Below, in pieces: positions 36,308-55,013 of a stretch of DNA of 64,000 nt. Position numbers and translations under genes: made by a program. Source of the stretch: Cerrena zonata (taxonomy: Eukaryota > Basidiomycota > Agaricomycetes > Polyporales > Cerrenaceae); contig JASBNA010000002.1 of the NCBI GenBank assembly GCA_038087015.1, forward strand, positions 806,001 to 870,000, in the 5' to 3' direction. Under the pieces are notes generated by a model. It made no database searches. It worked only from the letters and a program-made list of their open reading frames with translations, and had not been told where the DNA came from. Position 1 is the stretch's first letter; the number at the start of each line of letters is the position of its first letter.

Positions 36308-37388
36308 CTACTTCTTTCCGTTAACAGCAAGCCACTGTTGGCGTAGAGCCAAGACGGACGTAATGAATCTACGTTGAATTGATTAGATATCGCCAGTTTC
36401 TCATGTAGAGTTACGTACCCGAAGATACCGAGGACACCATCGTTAAAGTTGACCAGCCCGATGTTCGTCGCGGGAATCCAAACGTCCAAGATGTCGATGA
36501 CGAACTGCTGTCTTACACCGTTACGTTGTCTATCACGGGGGATCGTCAGTGACTTCTCAAAGGAAGTGGTGTTCCCTGGTTCTGACTTACGCGTTCAAAG
36601 CGTTTAGTTGAGCGTCCCTGTCAACTTGAGGACCCTTCTCCCATACCTGGGACCCTGTGAGTTGCTTCGCCTCATTGGCAAGCCTTCCGGCCTATTACAG
36701 GGGAGTCAGACTCCTGAAACGTCGGACAAATATGATGTGGCATACCTTGATGAAACCGTGTGTTATGCTGAACAGAATTCCAATTAACCAGAATCTGTTG
36801 GCGATTCTGTTGGCCTTCTCGGCTGTCGAAGGCTTCAAGTTGAAGAATTTGATAGCATTTGCCTGTAAAACGGCGTAAGAAAAATAGTAATCAACGACCG
36901 AAACATTTCTACATACCCAGACAATTGCGTCATACGTCAAATATCCAAAGTAACCGACTTGTCTTCCAATAGTTGTCAGTTGTTCTCCGGCATCGGCTGG
37001 AGTCTGAACAGCACGAAGAGCAGCTTGAAGGTGCTCCATCGGCTTTCCGAGACGCATCACTATCTCATGAGTCTATCAACTTGTGTATTATTAGAACGAA
37101 GTACAGCAAGTACTCACACTTGCGCCCCAATGCGAGATGCGACTTCAAAGCATTCCATCGTGCAGCTTGGATTTTGTAGTCACGATTCAGCAGGAACCAT
37201 GCGAAGAAACGCGCAAAGTATTGGATAGCCCTGTAAAGCTAGTTGTATTCCAAATACACCTGAGTATTTCCGTAAAGCCTGGCAGAGCGGGAGGTATTCA
37301 CTTTGTCTCGGCCCAGAGTCGTGCCACCAACTTTGAGGGACTGTGAAACGACTGGATGAAGCACAACTTGAGACGCGATAGTAGCCAT
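36308..37388 (-). CDS. PEX11: Peroxisomal membrane protein PEX11
   Basis: Amphipathic-helix protein that elongates and divides peroxisomes. Seven exons on the minus strand (37388-37302, 37238-37118, 37059-36917, 36862-36746, 36691-36591, 36529-36419, 36368-36308) sum to 741 nt and 246 residues, close to the usual 230-260. Landmarks: SLKVGGTTLGRDKLYRAIQY (across intron 1), FARFFAWFLLNRDYKIQAAR, LRLGKP-type segment MRLGKPMEHLQAALRAVQTP, GYFGYLTYDAIVW, and the C-terminal membrane part NIGLVNFNDGVLGIFGFITS followed by VLALRQQWLAVNGKK. The N-terminal amphipathic helix and C-terminal hydrophobic hairpin are in the expected places. Transcribed divergently from fumarase. Confidence 0.92.
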
Positions 37389-37888
37389 ATTTTGCTCTGT
37401 CACTGAGTAGTATTGAAGTATGTAAGAGCAAGGGGTTCCCTTAGGAAGCCGATGCTAGTTATGAGTCTATATACCCCGCACCACCCCACGTACGACGGTA
37501 TTAGACCGGGAAATATCACGTGTAAAGCCTATTCCTTGGACCAAGCGTCATTCCGTCTGTGCCGTCCATCCGTCTAGAAATTTCATCTGACAAGCATATA
37601 TACATGGGGTCACCAAGTAAGACCATCACACCTTTTCCAAAGTCCCCTCTCGGTATCCGACCGCAAACTCGAGGTTGTCATCGGAGTGCCTTGCTTTCAC
37701 TGCTGAAATTAGAGCGAACGGGGAGATTCGGATAGAAACGTCTCCGGGGCAGGCCGTTACCGCCAAGCTATGAAATGACGGTACAAAAGTTAATGAGTCG
37801 GATTATAGCGATCATCTAACTGGTTGCTTCTTGCTTTCGTCTCTTGCTTGTGTTGTCTCTTGCTTTGCTGGATAGAGTATCTGCAGCC
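37389..37888. promoter_or_regulatory. Shared intergenic promoter of PEX11 and FUM1
   Basis: 500 bp between divergent starts. It contains a palindromic CACGTG E-box at 37517-37522 and two words fitting the fungal carbon-repressor consensus SYGGRG (GCGGGG on the minus strand at 37474-37479, CCGGGG at about 37743-37748). Both genes serve carbon metabolism that depends on the carbon source, so these sites are plausible, but their function is inference. Confidence 0.35.
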
Positions 37889-40048
37889 ATGGCTAGCATT
37901 CGTGTTGTTGCTCGTTCTAAATTCGTAAGTTTAGGTTTCTTTGTTCTGACGCCTCTGGGATTTGCTCATGTGATCCTTCTCCGTATTTTGCTCGTCCGAA
38001 TGGGTCGATGGTGTTAGCTCGATGCGCAGAAAGCCGTCGGTGTCCGACACTTCTCGTCTACCATGACTATGGTGAGTACTACGTAGAAACTCAGGTTAAT
38101 TGTGGTATAATAAATGCACGAGTACAGGCCGAGCAGAAATACCGTACCGAGCGCGATACCTTCGGAGACCTTCAAGTTCCCGCAGACAGGTACTGGGGTG
38201 CTCAAACGCAACGGTACGCTTGCTTTATTATCGGAAATGGATGTAGTTTCTAACAATAATACAGGTCTCTTCAAAATTTCGACATTGGTGGACCTCAGGA
38301 ACGTCTCCCTACTCCTCTTATTAAGGCCTTTGGTGTCCTTAAGAAGGCTGCATCTGTCGTAAATGCTGGCTACGGGCTGGATCCTAAGGTCGCCGAAGCC
38401 ATCCAAACCGCTGCAGATGACGTGGGCAATTTCCCTCTGGCTTCGATAGTCAATTTAAATTCTGAATTTGTCATTTTCGTTGTAGGTCATTTCCGGTAAA
38501 CTCATTGAACACTTTCCCCTTGTCGTCTTCCAAACTGGAAGTGGTACACAGAGTAACATGAATGCTAATGAGGTATGTTCTTGGTCCAAATTTGACATTT
38601 GCTTTTATTAATATGTCTATAGGTTATCTCAAACCGAGCCATCGAACTCCTCGGAGGAGAACTTGGTTCCAAGAAGCCTGTACATCCCAACGACCATGTG
38701 AACATGAGCCAAAGCAGTAACGATTCGTACGTCTCCAAACTCACACACTTAGTCTATCAAATGACTCTTAATTACATTCATTCAGCTTCCCTACTGTCAT
38801 GCACATTGCTGCAGTCACAGAAATTCACAACTCCTTACTTCCTGCTCTCGAAGAGCTGAGGGACGCTCTGGACAAGAAGGCAAAGGCCTTTGACCATATC
38901 ATTAAGATCGGCCGTACACATTTACAGGTGAAGTACCTTTTCCACGCCTAAAATAGCAGTCTATCTTACGAAGTATGATGCTATAGGATGCCACGCCTCT
39001 GACGTTAGGTCAGGAGTTTAGCGGCTATGTTCAGCAGGTTGCATTTGGAATTGAACGAGTGAAGGCCACGCTTCCTCGTCTTAGTCTTCTCGCACAAGGC
39101 GGTACAGCCGTTGGCACTGTAAGATACTATGTTTCGTGTGTATTAGGAAAAATTCTAAAAATAATTTTACAGGGTTTGAACACCAAGAAGGGTTTCGACG
39201 TTAAGGTGGCTGCTGAGATTTCCAAGATCACAGGCCTCGAGTTCAAGACTGCTCCCAACAAGGTATAAACGTCTCCCATCTCTACCGATTTTCTACGGAA
39301 CGCCGATACTGACATAATTGAATACAGTTCGAGGCGCTTGCCGCACACGATGCTTTGGTTGAGGCACATGGTGCCTTGAACACAGTGGCTGTCTCGTTGA
39401 TGAAGATTGCCAATGATATTCGATACCTCGGTTCAGGACCCCGATGTGGGTTGGGTGAGCTTGCCCTGCCTGAGAATGAACCGGGAAGCAGTATCATGCC
39501 TGGAAAGGTTAATCCCACGCAATGTGAGGCTTTGACCATGGTTGCTGCTCAGGTCATTGGCAACCAAACTACTGTTAGCGTTGCTGGTTCTTATGGACAG
39601 TTCGAGGTAACATAATGAGACCGGCTTTGATACCGAGATACAGATTTTCTGACATTTGTTTTACAGTTGAATGTGTTCAAGCCTGTTATGATCAAGAATG
39701 TTCTGCAGAGTATCCGTCTCCTTGCCGATGGTTCTCGCTCGTTCACAAAGAATTGTGTTGTCGGTATTGAAGCAAATGAGAAGCGTATCAGCTCGTTGCT
39801 GAACGAGTCACTGATGTTGGCGACTATTTTGAACAGTCATCTTGGATATGATAGTAAGTGGAGATGCTATATCTTCATTTTTTGCTGATCTAACCGATCC
39901 TGCGTCAGATGTGGCCAAATGTGCCAAGAAGGCGCACAAGGAAGGCACTACGCTAAAGGAAGCTACTGTGGCCCTGGGCTTCTTGACCCCGGAGGAGTTT
40001 GACGACAAGGTTCGTCCTGAGTTGATGCTGCATCCCGATGAGGTGTAG
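37889..40048 (+). CDS. FUM1: Fumarate hydratase, class II
   Basis: Interconverts fumarate and L-malate in the TCA cycle; also active in the cytosol of fungi. Twelve exons (37889-37924, 38018-38071, 38128-38213, 38265-38421, 38486-38572, 38623-38726, 38786-38927, 38987-39118, 39173-39262, 39328-39606, 39667-39853, 39909-40048) sum to 1494 nt and 497 residues. Residues 1-30 form a basic presequence ([20 protein letters not shown] then [10 protein letters not shown]); the mature enzyme begins near [18 protein letters not shown]. Conserved blocks: [59 protein letters not shown], and the fumarase signature [16 protein letters not shown]. Two in-frame ATGs at 38063 and 38069 could give a leaderless cytosolic form. 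Confidence 0.95.
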
Positions 40049-40754
40049 ATGGGTACCGGAGTAGTAGACATACAGAATATATTATGAGCCCCAATAGTAA
40101 TGAATGAGTCGGGTGAGAATTTGAAAGAGGGCAGGATGGCGTGGGAAGCGCCGGTGGAAGAGTGTTTGAGCACGGGGCTGTGACGAAGATGTTAGCAAGA
40201 GCTTGACACATGAACTTCCTGGCAGTTCCATCATTGGCCAGTGCGGGGATGCATTGGAAAAGCAAGCAGCTCGCTCTGGGACTGCTGGCCCTGAAAGAAA
40301 GCCTACAGGACTCTGAAGCAAGGGTTGGCGTGACTGCAAGCTGACAGTGACTGCACCGTCACAGAGGAAGTTGAGTAGAGATGGAGCCGAAAAAGGCAAG
40401 AGGCATATTTGTAGCCGACACGAAATGAGAGCAAGTCTGAGTGAGAGGCCGGAGAACGCTGCTGGCAAGGATCCCTTATCCCGTTCGCCCCTCCCTCCAG
40501 CGAACGCCCGTCCTCTCTCTCCCCCTTCCCCACCGCACCTCCCCTCCTCGTCGCCATTGTCGACAACACTCACACTTTTCTCGCCTCACCGCTCTGCCCA
40601 AACAAGAACTTGCTATTTCAGGTCCTCCACTCTGGGTTGCCATCGCACGAGCGTCTCAGACAGTCCGCAGAGTCGACAAAAGGCAGCGTAATAGCTCTCA
40701 CAGCTTGTTTTCCCTTTTGCTTTTGGCTTCGTCTCTCATAGCGCGGTCTCAATC
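40049..40754. other. Intergenic, 0.7 kb, upstream of INO80
   Basis: Promoter and leader of the INO80 ATPase gene. The part at 40460-40560 is strongly CT-rich (cccctccctccagcgaacgc nearby). Overlapping open frames on both strands have no recognisable domain. Confidence 0.4.
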
Positions 40755-46322
<5,568 letters not shown>

Positions 46323-46919
46323 GACACTACACCACTGCTACGATTCGGATTTTTTTGCTTACTCGCTTTGTCGTTTCTATTTATGCTTCGCCATATACTT
46401 TTTGTTACATATCACTCCTTTCCTTACTCTTACCCGCATATTGTAGAATGACTCATACTTGTCTGTACTGTTACATTAGATCTTGTGTTGTATTTCCAAG
46501 TAGCTAATACATAGCTTTGATTATATACAGATTTCATAGCGTATGTTGAACGTATGGGTTGCAATATGATCGTGGGATCCTAGCGATCGAAGCGGTACTC
46601 CCAGCTGAGGGATTCGGCTCTGTGCTTGACTCGTTTCCATCTCTCCGAGCTAATTTTCAAAGCTTCGAGATTTACACATGTTCAGTGATACTACAAGCCA
46701 CATGAAACCTTTCTCTTGCTACGACTTCCCAGACGATTTTTTCTTAGCTCTACCCGGAAGTGTGAACTAAAGTACTCTCCTCCCAGATATCACCACATTC
46801 GTAAACCTCGACACCACACATTCACTTCCAAGAGAATCGAGAGTAACAATATTATTGTTGTTGAGTGGAGAACAACAGGATATTGAAAGCCTTAGGCCTG
46901 TATCTCTTCCCTAGCCAGG
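46323..46919. other. Intergenic, 0.6 kb
   Basis: 3' UTR of INO80 and promoter of the DEAH helicase. No gene or repeat seen. Confidence 0.4.
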
Positions 46920-49900
46920 ATGGCCAAGAAAAAGAAAACGCAGCTGAAACCAGTCGCGCGCGGGTTCGCAACGACCTCCGTCCCCAAGAAAGTTGTGGAA
47001 ATACCTCAAGAGACGGAACAATCAGCAGAGGTTGTTCAGGAATCATCTGTGTCCGTTGCAGAGACTTCTGTAGAAGCGTCCACGCAATCTCAACCTCAGG
47101 AAGCGGAGTCTTTTACACCTGAGACACAGGCTTTACAGAGTTTGGTTGAGAAGTACCAGGATCGAACTGAAAAGGAGATTGTAAGGACCATCAAGGTATG
47201 TATGCCATTCCATTTCGTCGTGAAACTTTGTATAACGCAGATATATACACCCACCTGAACTTGTAGGCCATTGAACAAGAGAGGCGTTTCTCAAACACGT
47301 TGTCTCTCTTGGGACTTGATCCTCTCCTTACTGAGCAGATTCTCGAACTTATACTTGAAGAAGAATCACTCCAGTCTGCAAACAATGATGGAGGGATTAC
47401 TGAGTCCGAAGACAAAGCTCTTCAAAAATTGGCTATCACTTACGGTGTACTCAGACGCCTTGGTTTCTCAGAAGACAGAGCACTGGAATGTCTCCGCCAG
47501 ATACGTGGTGTAGATTTGGACGAAGCAACAGAATGGGTAAATTTACCTTTTTTGTGTCTGGTCTATAGGTCTAATTATGTGTCTAGCTTCACGTCCATTG
47601 TAACGAAGAGGAGTTAGGCGTTAAACCAAGTACGTTTATTCTGTCGATACCTCTATATTAAACATCTGAGTATAAGTAGGTTCATCCCCAACGACTGACT
47701 CGGAATCACTAATATCCCAACTGTCCCAACGGTCCTCACGAGGCAAATCTGGTCATAAATCGCATACACCTAGCCATCTCTCGATTTCTTCATTGCCCTC
47801 TCCTCGCAGCTCCGAATGGCGTCTTGATGCGAGTGCGCCAGAGTTTGTACCATCGTTTAGTGTTAGTCCGGCACTATCTAGCATGGATATGCCACAAACA
47901 CCGAAAGAGCAACCGTCCCATGTTATTCCCGTCGACCAGGACAGCAGACTACCCGACGCAATGGCCTCGTTGAACCTACCTGCTGATGACCCAATTGCGG
48001 CTTATGTCAAGGTCAAGATGCAAATAGCCGGTCTTACTACTCACAGAGAGCCAGGTGCAAAAGGTCATGATGCTTCGTTTTTGCACGACTTACGAAGGAA
48101 ACTTGACGACATCAAAGGCGACTACTTCTTTGATTTACGGGAGGCTGAATCACTGTACAACGTCGAACGCCAAAAAGCCGATGCTGCTCTTTTGCAGGCC
48201 CGCCTACGCGGTGAACTGCCGCCCAAATCACCCTCGAAACGAGAAAGTAATCCTCCATCCAGATCTAAGTCAACAGTGTCGTCTCCTCCTGCGCCAGGTT
48301 CACCCGACGTGTTTGAAACAGATGATGATGAGAACACAGGCGGGATGTTCGGTCTTTTGGAAGAAATGCCAACGAGCGAGGTGACGGAGACTGGCACTAC
48401 GATAATGGTTCGAGATTTGTCTCTCCCAAAGCACTTTTCTGGAAGAACACCGAAACATCTACTCCAAGAATATGTGCATAAATCCGACAGGTTTGCAGTT
48501 ATCACATACCGAGGCGTTTCTGGCAGTAGTCGCGCCAAACGTGCCGCAGTGGTGGTTTGTTGGGAAGGTGGTCGGTTGAAGGAGTGGTGCATGGAGGACA
48601 TAGCGTGTCATGATATGACCCAAGCTGAACACTATATCTCAACTGTGGCTTTGCATTCATTGACCTTCCCATCGCTTGAGGGCTTTTCGCTCGGAGGTAC
48701 AGCAGCTGCAAATAACCAGACCTCGTTCAGGCTACTGCCTCCGATATATCGTGACCTATGGAACGAACTCGAAGAGAAACGGAGATCCGATGACGATGCT
48801 TTCAACAGGGATGCATGGGGGAAACTAAAGACTATTTTACAACCCAAACTTCGCAATGACAACGGAGTATGTGATTTCCTTATCTTTGGCAATTACAATC
48901 GGTTCTTATATAACCGATTTAGTCTGCCTCTCGAGCATCCAAACAAGTTCAGGACGCCCAGGGTAATGCCGTTTATCGTAAATATGAATACAACGATCTC
49001 AATTCGGAGCAAATTATGGCTGGGTTCCAATCCCGACAACAGAGTCGCTTTTATCGAGAAATGCTGGTGTGTTATACTATCAATCCGTGGTACACACTTA
49101 AGTCCTCATCTTTCTTTTATGCAGGTCCATAGGGATCAACTTCCGATTGCTGCGTATCGCAATGAGATCATCAACACATTAGAAACCTCACAAATCCTCG
49201 TACTCAGTGGAGAGACCGGCTGGTAAGTGACAGTTCTATGGGTTCTTTACAAAGATATTGACCCCGGCGTAGTGGTAAATCTACCCAGCTTCCTGCTTTC
49301 ATCCTAGAAGATCAGTTATCAAGAGGGAAACATTGCAAAATTTACTGCACTGAACCTCGACGTATTTCGGCGATTTCTTTAGCTCAACGTGTTTCTGTTG
49401 AGCTCGGTGAACCAGTGGGAAGTGTCGGAAATGTAGGCTCTCTGGTCGGCTACTCTATTCGACTTGAGAGCAACACTTCCCGCACCACACGTCTGGCCTT
49501 CGTTACCAATGGAATTGCATTGCGTATGTTAGAAGGTGGATCTGGGCCAGATGGACAAGGCACTGCATTCGATGAAATCACTGTGAGTATATACTTGGGT
49601 CGACGTTTCTCGGTTTAGGAGCTAATATCAATTTAGCATATCATTATCGACGAAGTTCATGAAAGATCAATAGAATCTGACTTCCTTCTCATCGTTTTGC
49701 GGTCTCTCTTGCAACAACGGCCTGATCTCAAGTAAGTTTTTGTGAAGTTAAATACTAACATATAGGCTAAGGAGACTAACTCATATCTACTTAATTATAG
49801 GGTTGTTCTCATGTCTGCTACCGTCGATGCGGAAAAGATCTCCAAATACTTTGGTGGTTGCCCGATGTTACATGTTCCTGGTCGAACGTTCCCTGTCGAT

Positions 49901-52157
49901 GTTCGCTATCTCGAAGATGCTGTACAGCTCACCCAATGGAAAGTTGCGGAAGGCTCGCCGTATGCACGTCGTAGTAAGTTTACCTCTTCTGCTTCAGCTA
50001 CTATATCATGACCAAAAACTGATTCCATCGGCAGTAAATGACAAGTATCATAAGGGGAAGGCCAAACTAGACTGGTCAGAAGATAACGCACCAGCCGATG
50101 ACGAAGACGAAGATAGCGACCAAGGCAACGTCAAATTGGAGAAGAAGTATTCGTCGGCTACCGTTAGCACCGTGAACCTTCTGGATGAACGTCAAATCCC
50201 ATATGAGCTCATCATCCGACTGCTCGAGAAGATCTGTTTCCAGGATCCTTCTTACGAGACCTATTCTGCTGCCGTCTTAGTCTTCATGCCAGGCCTGGGA
50301 GAGATCCGTCGATTGAACGACATGTTGACTGAACATCCTCAGTTTGGTTCAGAGGCTCTGTTCAAAATCTTCCCGTTACATTCGACGATATCGAGCGAAC
50401 AACAGGGTGCCGTCTTTGATGTCCCTCCTCCAGGTATTCGCAAGATTGTGATAGGTACGTGCAGATAATACGATCATGCCGCGAAGATCGACTAGATACT
50501 AAAAATATGTGTATCATCTGTAGCTACCAACATCGCGGAAACTGGTATCACCATACCTGACATCACCTGCGTGATCGACTCCGGGAAACATAGGGAAATG
50601 AGGTTCGTCTATATCTCAATCTCATTCAACTTCCCGAAATTAATACCTTCTTCATCTTCCAGATTTGACGAGAAACGACAGATCAGTCGTCTAGTCGAGA
50701 CGTTCGTAGCCAAGAGTAACGCAGCGCAACGGCGTGGACGTGCAGGTCGTGTCCAATCTGGTCTCTGCTTCCATCTCTTCACGAGGGTCCGACATGATAC
50801 AAAAATGGCTGATCATCCAGACCCAGAGATGATGCGTCTCAGCCTGAGCGATCTGGCATTGCGTATCAAGATCATGAAGGTTAAGCTTGGGAACTCGATC
50901 GAGGATGTACTTTCTCGAGCCCTGGATCCACCGCTCTCTGTCAACATCCAGAGGGCTGTTTCCGCACTGGTTGAGGTCCGAGCTCTGACACCTAACGAGG
51001 AGATCACACCAATGGGTCGTCTGCTCAGCAAACTGCCTACTGACGTTCATCTTGGGAAGTTTTTGTTGATCGCTTCGTTATTCCGATGCCTTGATCCTGC
51101 TCTGACAATCGCTGCAACTCTGAATTCCAAGTCTCCATTCATATCACCGTTTGGATACACTGATGAAGCGGATCGTGCTAAACTCTCGTTCAGGGTGGAG
51201 AACTCTGACTTTTTGACGATCCATAATGCGTTCTCGAGATGGCGTAATGCTTGTAATAATAATGTCGCTCGGAGTTTCTGTAGACAGAGTTATCTCAGTC
51301 ATCAGGTGTGTTCGGACACAAATATTTCCCTTGATCGATTTTCTTACAAATATCTCTTCATAGAACTTGCAACAGATTGAAGAGTTGCGACAACAATATC
51401 TCGGCTACCTCGTGGACTCCAACTTCCTCCAAGTCGATCAAACGTTCGTTCGAGAACTCAGCAGAGCTCGCTACAATCGGGGACGTCCACGTTTCGTAGT
51501 GGTTCCTCCCGCGTATGATCTGAACACGAGCAATCCATTCATCGTCAACGCAGCATTGGTTGCCGGTCTATATCCTAAAGTGCTGGCTGTGGACCATGAT
51601 GGGATGCGAACTATCACCAATAATCAAGTCGCGTCGTTCCATCCGTCATCCGTCAACTTCGGTCGGAAACCCAAAGACTTTGGTGTGAACCATCTGTCGT
51701 ATTTCACCTTGATGTAAGGATGGTTCCTACTTGTTGTTATCTTTTCTTAGTTGCTGACTGTAATCATAGGCAATCCAAGAGGCTGTATGCTTGGGAAACT
51801 GGTCCTGTTGACGATCTAGCTTTGATACTCCTGTGTGGAGAAGCGGAATTCAAGGTAAGCCTCAGCAAATGCACTAAACATATTCTTTATTCTAATAAAC
51901 AATCCCGTAGCTTATGGCTGACAGCGTGTTCAGTCGACCGCAAAGTCAAGTTTCGTCTCGAGCCCAAGACTGGTGTTGCCCTCAAGTTCCTTCGGAATAA
52001 TCTTGGGCAGTTTTTGGCGACTCAGTTCCGTGGACGGCCGCTCACGGAATCACAAACACTTTGGGAGGATCTGGCTTTGAGGATCTTGGGACACATCAAA
52101 CCTCAGGACCCTGATGCGAGACCAGAGACAGTGACACTTGTAGTCAACAGGCGATAG
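46920..52157 (+). CDS. DEAH-box RNA helicase, DHX29/YLR419W type, frame broken in last exon
   Basis: Large helicase related to DHX29, which acts on 40S subunits during initiation on structured mRNAs; the yeast relative is YLR419W. Fifteen exons: 46920-47195, 47267-47536, 47587-47629, 47680-48866, 48923-49066, 49125-49222, 49273-49582, 49637-49731, 49801-49973, 50035-50454, 50524-50602, 50663-51305, 51364-51713, 51770-51854, 51911-52157. An N-terminal UBA-like segment ([16 protein letters not shown] with [20 protein letters not shown]), a disordered region and an RWD-like domain precede the core: [19 protein letters not shown] (about 668-686, split by an intron), [60 protein letters not shown] and [17 protein letters not shown]. 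The OB-fold end is broken: the last exon has one extra base near 51921-51930, so the listed frame stops after about 1420 residues, whereas the family sequence [20 protein letters not shown] continues in another frame to 52157 (1472 residues). Confidence 0.92.
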
Positions 52158-52363
52158 AAAAGGGCATGAGATATGCGAACTAATCTAAATACTACGATAT
52201 AATCATTTAGCTTATTATGTCAGGATGTGAGATAGGTATTCGCTGTCTGAGAAAGAGTATCGCAGCTTGGAGTAAAATCGCGACATAACAGCATGGAATA
52301 GCATGAGGACTAAACTACGACATGGGTGGATGCTACAGCAAGAGGACGAGATATGTGAGAAGT

Positions 52364-52931
52364 TTAATCCTCTTCCTCCTCGTTATCCTCAGTCTGGATG
52401 TTGTAGAAGCGGAGCTGGTAGGTGTCCTTGTTGATGGCAACGACACTGTGATACATTCTTGTCAGAACATGTAAACTTGTGAGAGGACTGCAAGTAACTC
52501 ACCGAATCCAGTCACGGAGAGTGTTCTTCTTGAGGAACTTCTTGGTGAGGTACTTGAGGTAACGCTTGGACAAGTCAATGTTCGAGGTTACAGTGATTTT
52601 GACATCACCTAGAGAGCACTTTTGTAAGAGAAAGTTCTATAACTTTGAGCAGGAGAGTATAACATACCATCACGGTGGATTTTGATGTTGTCACCGAGCA
52701 GGCCGGTCTTGCCCTCGACCTTGATACGGTCATGGAGGTACTTTTCAAAAGCAGCACCATCGAAGACACCGTCGCTGGCAGGGCGAGAGTAGTCGATAAC
52801 GAACTTGTGCTTAGCAGCGGTTTTAGAAGCAGCGGCCTTGGGCTAGAAAAAATCGGAAAAAAGCCAAGAGAGAAACCCAGTTAGCCTACTGAGAAGATAA
52901 CTCAGCAAAGCGATTCTGGGGGACTAACCAT
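52364..52931 (-). CDS. RPL22: Large ribosomal subunit protein eL22
   Basis: 60S subunit protein. Four exons on the minus strand (52931-52929, 52842-52668, 52608-52503, 52445-52364) sum to 366 nt and 121 residues. Exon 1 is the ATG only, as in the eS28 gene. Landmarks: [75 protein letters not shown] and the acidic end [11 protein letters not shown]. Divergent from CBF5 with 260 bp between starts; tail-to-tail with the helicase gene. Confidence 0.96.
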
Positions 52932-53191
52932 CTTGACGGCGGCGAAATGAACGAAGAGGGGTCGTTGGAGGAGGTGGTCTTGAGGATGCTTGAACTCAAT
53001 ATCGGTTCACAATTTCGCGGTCCTTTGTCCTGCTGTATAGTTGATCGGAAATAATTCCCACGACTCGAGCTCGATCTTGCTTTCCTAGAAAGGCAGGAGA
53101 GTCACACGCGAATATTTCAGAGGGAAAAGCTTGAACCGATCGCACAAACGAGAGGCTACAGTCTTTGGACGCTCTTCCGTACCCATCAACC
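52932..53191. promoter_or_regulatory. Shared intergenic promoter of eL22 and CBF5
   Basis: 260 bp between two ribosome-related genes, which makes co-regulation plausible. No TATA box was found; a CGCGAATATTTC word lies at about 53107. Confidence 0.35.
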
Positions 53192-55013
53192 ATGGCCCCT
53201 TCAAAAGCTCTCTCTAGCGAGCAAGTCGCATCTGCTCAAGTACAGGGTGACTATTCGATTAAGCCCGAAACTGCCCAACCAAAACTCGATACTTCGCAAT
53301 GGCCATTGCTATTGAAAAACTACGACAAGCTGCTAGTCCGCTCAGCTCATTTCACACCTATCCCTACCGGATGTAGTCCCCTTAAGAGGGATATTCAATC
53401 ATATATCAAGTATGTATTAACAATAAGCACTCTCTCCGACAATATTGAACGTAGACTGTGAACTTCTAGGTCTGGCGTTATCAACTTGGACAAGCCTTCA
53501 AACCCATCGTCGCATGAGGTCGTCGCATGGTTAAGGCGAATTTTGCGCTCAGAAAAGACCGGTCATAGTGGAACTCTCGATCCCAAAGTTACTGGTTGCT
53601 TAATTGTTTGCATTGACCGTGCGACCAGACTTGTAAAGTCTCAACAGGGCGCAGGTACGCATTGGCAATAGGCAGTATACATTTAGATCCCCGTGCCTAA
53701 CAAATCGTTTAGGAAAGGAGTATGTTGCTGTCCTCCGTCTTCACTCTGGTCTCCCCAACCCCACCGCCCTCCCCCGTGCGATCCAAACCCTCACCGGTGC
53801 TCTCTTCCAACGTCCCCCTCTCATCTCCGCTGTCAAACGTCAACTCCGTATTCGTACCATTTACGAGTCAAAATTGCTTGAATTTGACGAAAAGCGTAAC
53901 TTGGCTGTCTTCTGGGTCTCGTGTGAAGCTGGAACCTACATCCGAACACTATGTGTCCATCTTGGTCTTGTGCTTGGTGTCGGTGGACATATGCAGGAAC
54001 TCCGACGTGTACGAAGTGGTGCTTTGAGTGAAAACGACGATATGGTCACCATGCACGACGTTTTGGACGCGCAGTGGATGTACGATAACACTCGTGATGG
54101 TGAGGATTTCCTCCTGTATCATTTATCAAATCGTTGTATTCAATTCTACTGTAGAGTCATACCTTCGACGTGTTATTCGACCTCTCGAGGCGTTGTTGGT
54201 CGGTTACAAGCGTGTTGTCGTCAAAGACAGTGCAGTAAACGCCGTTTGCTACGGTGCAAAACTTATGATTCCTGGTCTTCTCCGTTACGAGGCAGATATT
54301 GCTCTCAGCGAAGAAATTGTCCTGATGACTACAAAGGGTACGTCTATCTTCTGCCGTCTGTTTTGAATGTATTTTGTTAAACTTTTTGTGCAGGTGAGGC
54401 CATTGCCCTCGCTATTGCCCAAATGTCCACCGTCGAACTTGCAACATGCGACCACGGTGTCGTCGCCAAAGTGAAGCGATGCATCATGGAGCGTGACAGT
54501 TACCCCAGACGATGGGGTCTTGGACCAAAAGCCGTCGAGAAGAAGAAACTCATCAAGGATGGCAAGTTAAGCAAATTCGGCGAGACCAACGACAGCACAC
54601 CGGCGGCTTGGACCAAAGACTATGTTGATTACTCAAGAGAGGTATGTCGTCTCATGCCAGGTTACGCTAACTTCGCTCAAACCTATTTCTTCCAGCAACC
54701 AACTGCTGGTCCTTCGACTGCTGCCCCTGCTGCTTCAGCGTCTATCGTTGAAGTTCAACCTGAACCAGAAAGCCCGGTTAAGGAACCCAAGGAGAAAAAG
54801 CGCAAGCGCAAGTCCGAAATACCAGATGCCGACGGTGATATCTCAATGGCAGCAGATGGCGAAGATGATGCCGCTAAGGCTGAGCGTAAGCGTCTGAAGA
54901 AAGAGAAGAAGGCGGCGAAGGAGTCTTCCAAGGTAGATGAAGACGAGGAGGCGAAGAGGGAAAAGAAGAGGCTGAAGAAGGAGAAGAAGGCAGCAAAAGA
55001 GGCAGAGTCATGA
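53192..55013 (+). CDS. CBF5: H/ACA snoRNP pseudouridine synthase Cbf5 (dyskerin)
   Basis: Catalytic subunit of H/ACA RNPs that convert uridines of rRNA and snRNA to pseudouridine in the nucleolus. Six exons (53192-53409, 53470-53654, 53713-54099, 54155-54337, 54394-54641, 54696-55013) sum to 1539 nt and 512 residues. The dyskerin-like leader contains [20 protein letters not shown]. The TruB core has [20 protein letters not shown], the catalytic [16 protein letters not shown] (Asp110), [18 protein letters not shown] and [16 protein letters not shown]. The PUA domain follows ([20 protein letters not shown], then [18 protein letters not shown]). The C-terminus is a Lys/Glu tail with two near-identical copies of [12 protein letters not shown], typical of fungal Cbf5 nucleolar KKE repeats. 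Confidence 0.96.
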
